Source: RGIG1681 sp045657465
GTDB lineage: Bacteria; Bacillota; Clostridia; Christensenellales; UBA1242
Assembly (NCBI GenBank): GCA_045657465.1
Contig: JAZOTD010000028.1
Coordinates: 1 to 14,150, forward strand
Direction of reading: 5' to 3'
Length of the DNA stretch: 14,150 bases
Numbering within the stretch: the stretch's first letter is position 1; each line of letters begins with the position of its first letter. Under the pieces are notes generated by a model. The model was given only the letters and a program-made list of their open reading frames with translations. It was not told where the DNA came from and ran no database searches. Positions 13,761-14,150 of this stretch are shown piece by piece. The position numbers and the translations under genes were made by a program.

Positions 13761-13789
13761 TTGACAAAAAAATTTAAATTTGATATTAT
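13761..13789 (+). promoter_or_regulatory. rRNA operon promoter P2
   Basis: Consensus TTGACA (13761-13766), a 17-nt spacer and TATTAT (13784-13789) with an extended -10 TGA in front. A/T runs at 13732-13757 form a likely UP element. The predicted start is near 13796. The -35 is exactly 123 bp downstream of that of P1. Confidence 0.88.
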
Positions 13790-13795
13790 GTAATC

Positions 13796-13809
13796 GTTCC
13801 GCACGGAAC
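13796..13809. repeat. GTTCCG-CA-CGGAAC palindrome at the P2 start site
   Basis: Perfect 6-bp arms (13796-13801 and 13804-13809) with a CA centre. It is the only G:C-rich patch in about 350 bp of A/T-rich sequence, and it begins at the predicted P2 start. It may be an operator or the two arms of a 5' leader structure. Confidence 0.55.
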
Positions 13810-13957
13810 AGACGCAAATTGACAAATTAATATATTGAAATGTACAAGGTTTTTTAAATTGAATTTAAACGATTCTTGTTAATTTCTTGAGAAATTATTA
13901 CATACTAAAATACAAACTTTAATAGTCAGTATTAATGTCTATAGAGTTAAGAATTTA
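13810..13957 (+). other. 16S rRNA leader with two palindromes
   Basis: The transcribed spacer before mature 16S holds no gene. It contains TTTAAATT-G-AATTTAAA (13853-13869), flanked by the complementary pentamers ACAAG (13844-13848) and CTTGT (13875-13879), and then TAATTTCT-TG-AGAAATTA (13880-13897). These may take part in leader folding, 16S processing or antitermination. The TTCTTGAGAAA segment near 13884 is only a weak match to the boxA pattern of other Bacillota, so I do not call boxA. Confidence 0.5.
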
Positions 13958-14150
13958 AAACTTAAGAGTTTGATTCTGGCTCAGGACGAACGCTGGCGGT
14001 ATGCTTAAGACATGCAAGTCGAGCGGAATTAAGAAAGCTTGCTTTCTTAATTTAGCGGCGGACGGGTGAGTAACGCGTGAGCAACCTGCCTATATCTGGG
14101 GAACAACAGTTGGAAACGACTGCTAATACCGCATAAGACCACAGTGGGGC
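13958..14150 (+). rRNA. 16S ribosomal RNA, 5' end (runs off the window)
   Basis: Conserved 16S landmarks occur in order: AGAGTTTGAT (13965-13974), TGGCTCAG then GACGAACGCTGGCGG (13985-13999), ATGCAAGTCGAGCGG (14012-14026), CGGCGGACGGGTGAGTAACG (14056-14075) and CTGCTAATACCGCATAAG (14120-14137). By alignment with E. coli numbering, the mature 5' end should be near 13958. V1 forms a perfect 11-bp stem (14027-14037 with 14042-14052) around CTTG. Only about 193 nt are present. The rest of 16S, and presumably 23S and 5S, lie to the right. Confidence 0.97.

Noticed and set aside
13676..13809. The repeats after P1 and P2 as one shared operator or a CRISPR-like unit
   Set aside because: The two inverted repeats differ in sequence, length and composition, and there are only two, so neither a common operator nor an array is supported.
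13497..13957. Possible tRNA or small protein gene between trpS and 16S
   Set aside because: No cloverleaf or T-loop motif and no frame with a ribosome site; the stretch is accounted for by a terminator, two promoters and the rRNA leader.

Overview
The window is AT-rich (by eye about one third G+C), with strong Shine-Dalgarno sites, textbook sigma-A-type promoters and short hairpin-plus-T-tract terminators between transcription units. Gene content (class II aldolase, YtrA-type GntR/ABC operon, TM2 protein, MnmA, TrpRS) and the 5' end of a 16S rRNA point to a low-GC Bacillota, most likely an uncultured Clostridia-like lineage. The 16S fragment is too short for me to name a family. I see no insertion sequence, phage gene, CRISPR array or tRNA, so this reads as core chromosome with a few lineage-specific genes.

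Layout, left to right. Positions 1-530 hold the 3' part of an unrecognised helical protein, ending at a bidirectional terminator shared with the convergent fba. fba (minus) and gap (plus) are divergent glycolytic genes with back-to-back promoters in 139 bp. An 8-bp inverted repeat there touches both promoters. Next is a three-gene operon: a YtrA-like GntR repressor, an ABC ATPase and a six-helix permease. Its promoter carries a clean 7-bp-arm palindrome at the -10/start site, presumably the repressor's own operator. A long A/T hairpin then separates it from a convergent short-chain dehydrogenase with an unusual nucleotide-binding loop.

After an AT-rich divergent spacer come a P2-type (Ca2+-ATPase-like) cation pump and a 465-aa protein of unknown function containing an internal duplication. 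Each has its own promoter and terminator. The last protein-coding unit is a probable operon: a zinc-ribbon/TM2 membrane protein with very charged arms, mnmA (tRNA 2-thiouridylase, CxxC...C type) and trpS (tryptophanyl-tRNA synthetase). It ends in a terminator just before the ribosomal RNA control region.

The right end, 13567-13957, is a two-promoter rRNA control region. P1 and P2 look like diverged copies of one 35-nt module (A/T tracts plus TTGACA), and each is followed at its predicted start site by a hairpin-forming inverted repeat. The 16S gene begins near 13958 and runs off the window. Functionally the window combines central glycolysis, envelope and ion transport, and translation (tRNA modification, tRNA charging, rRNA). 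No new multi-gene defence or mobile system is evident. The least explained items are the 465-aa repeat protein, the TM2 fusion protein and the duplicated rRNA promoter architecture.
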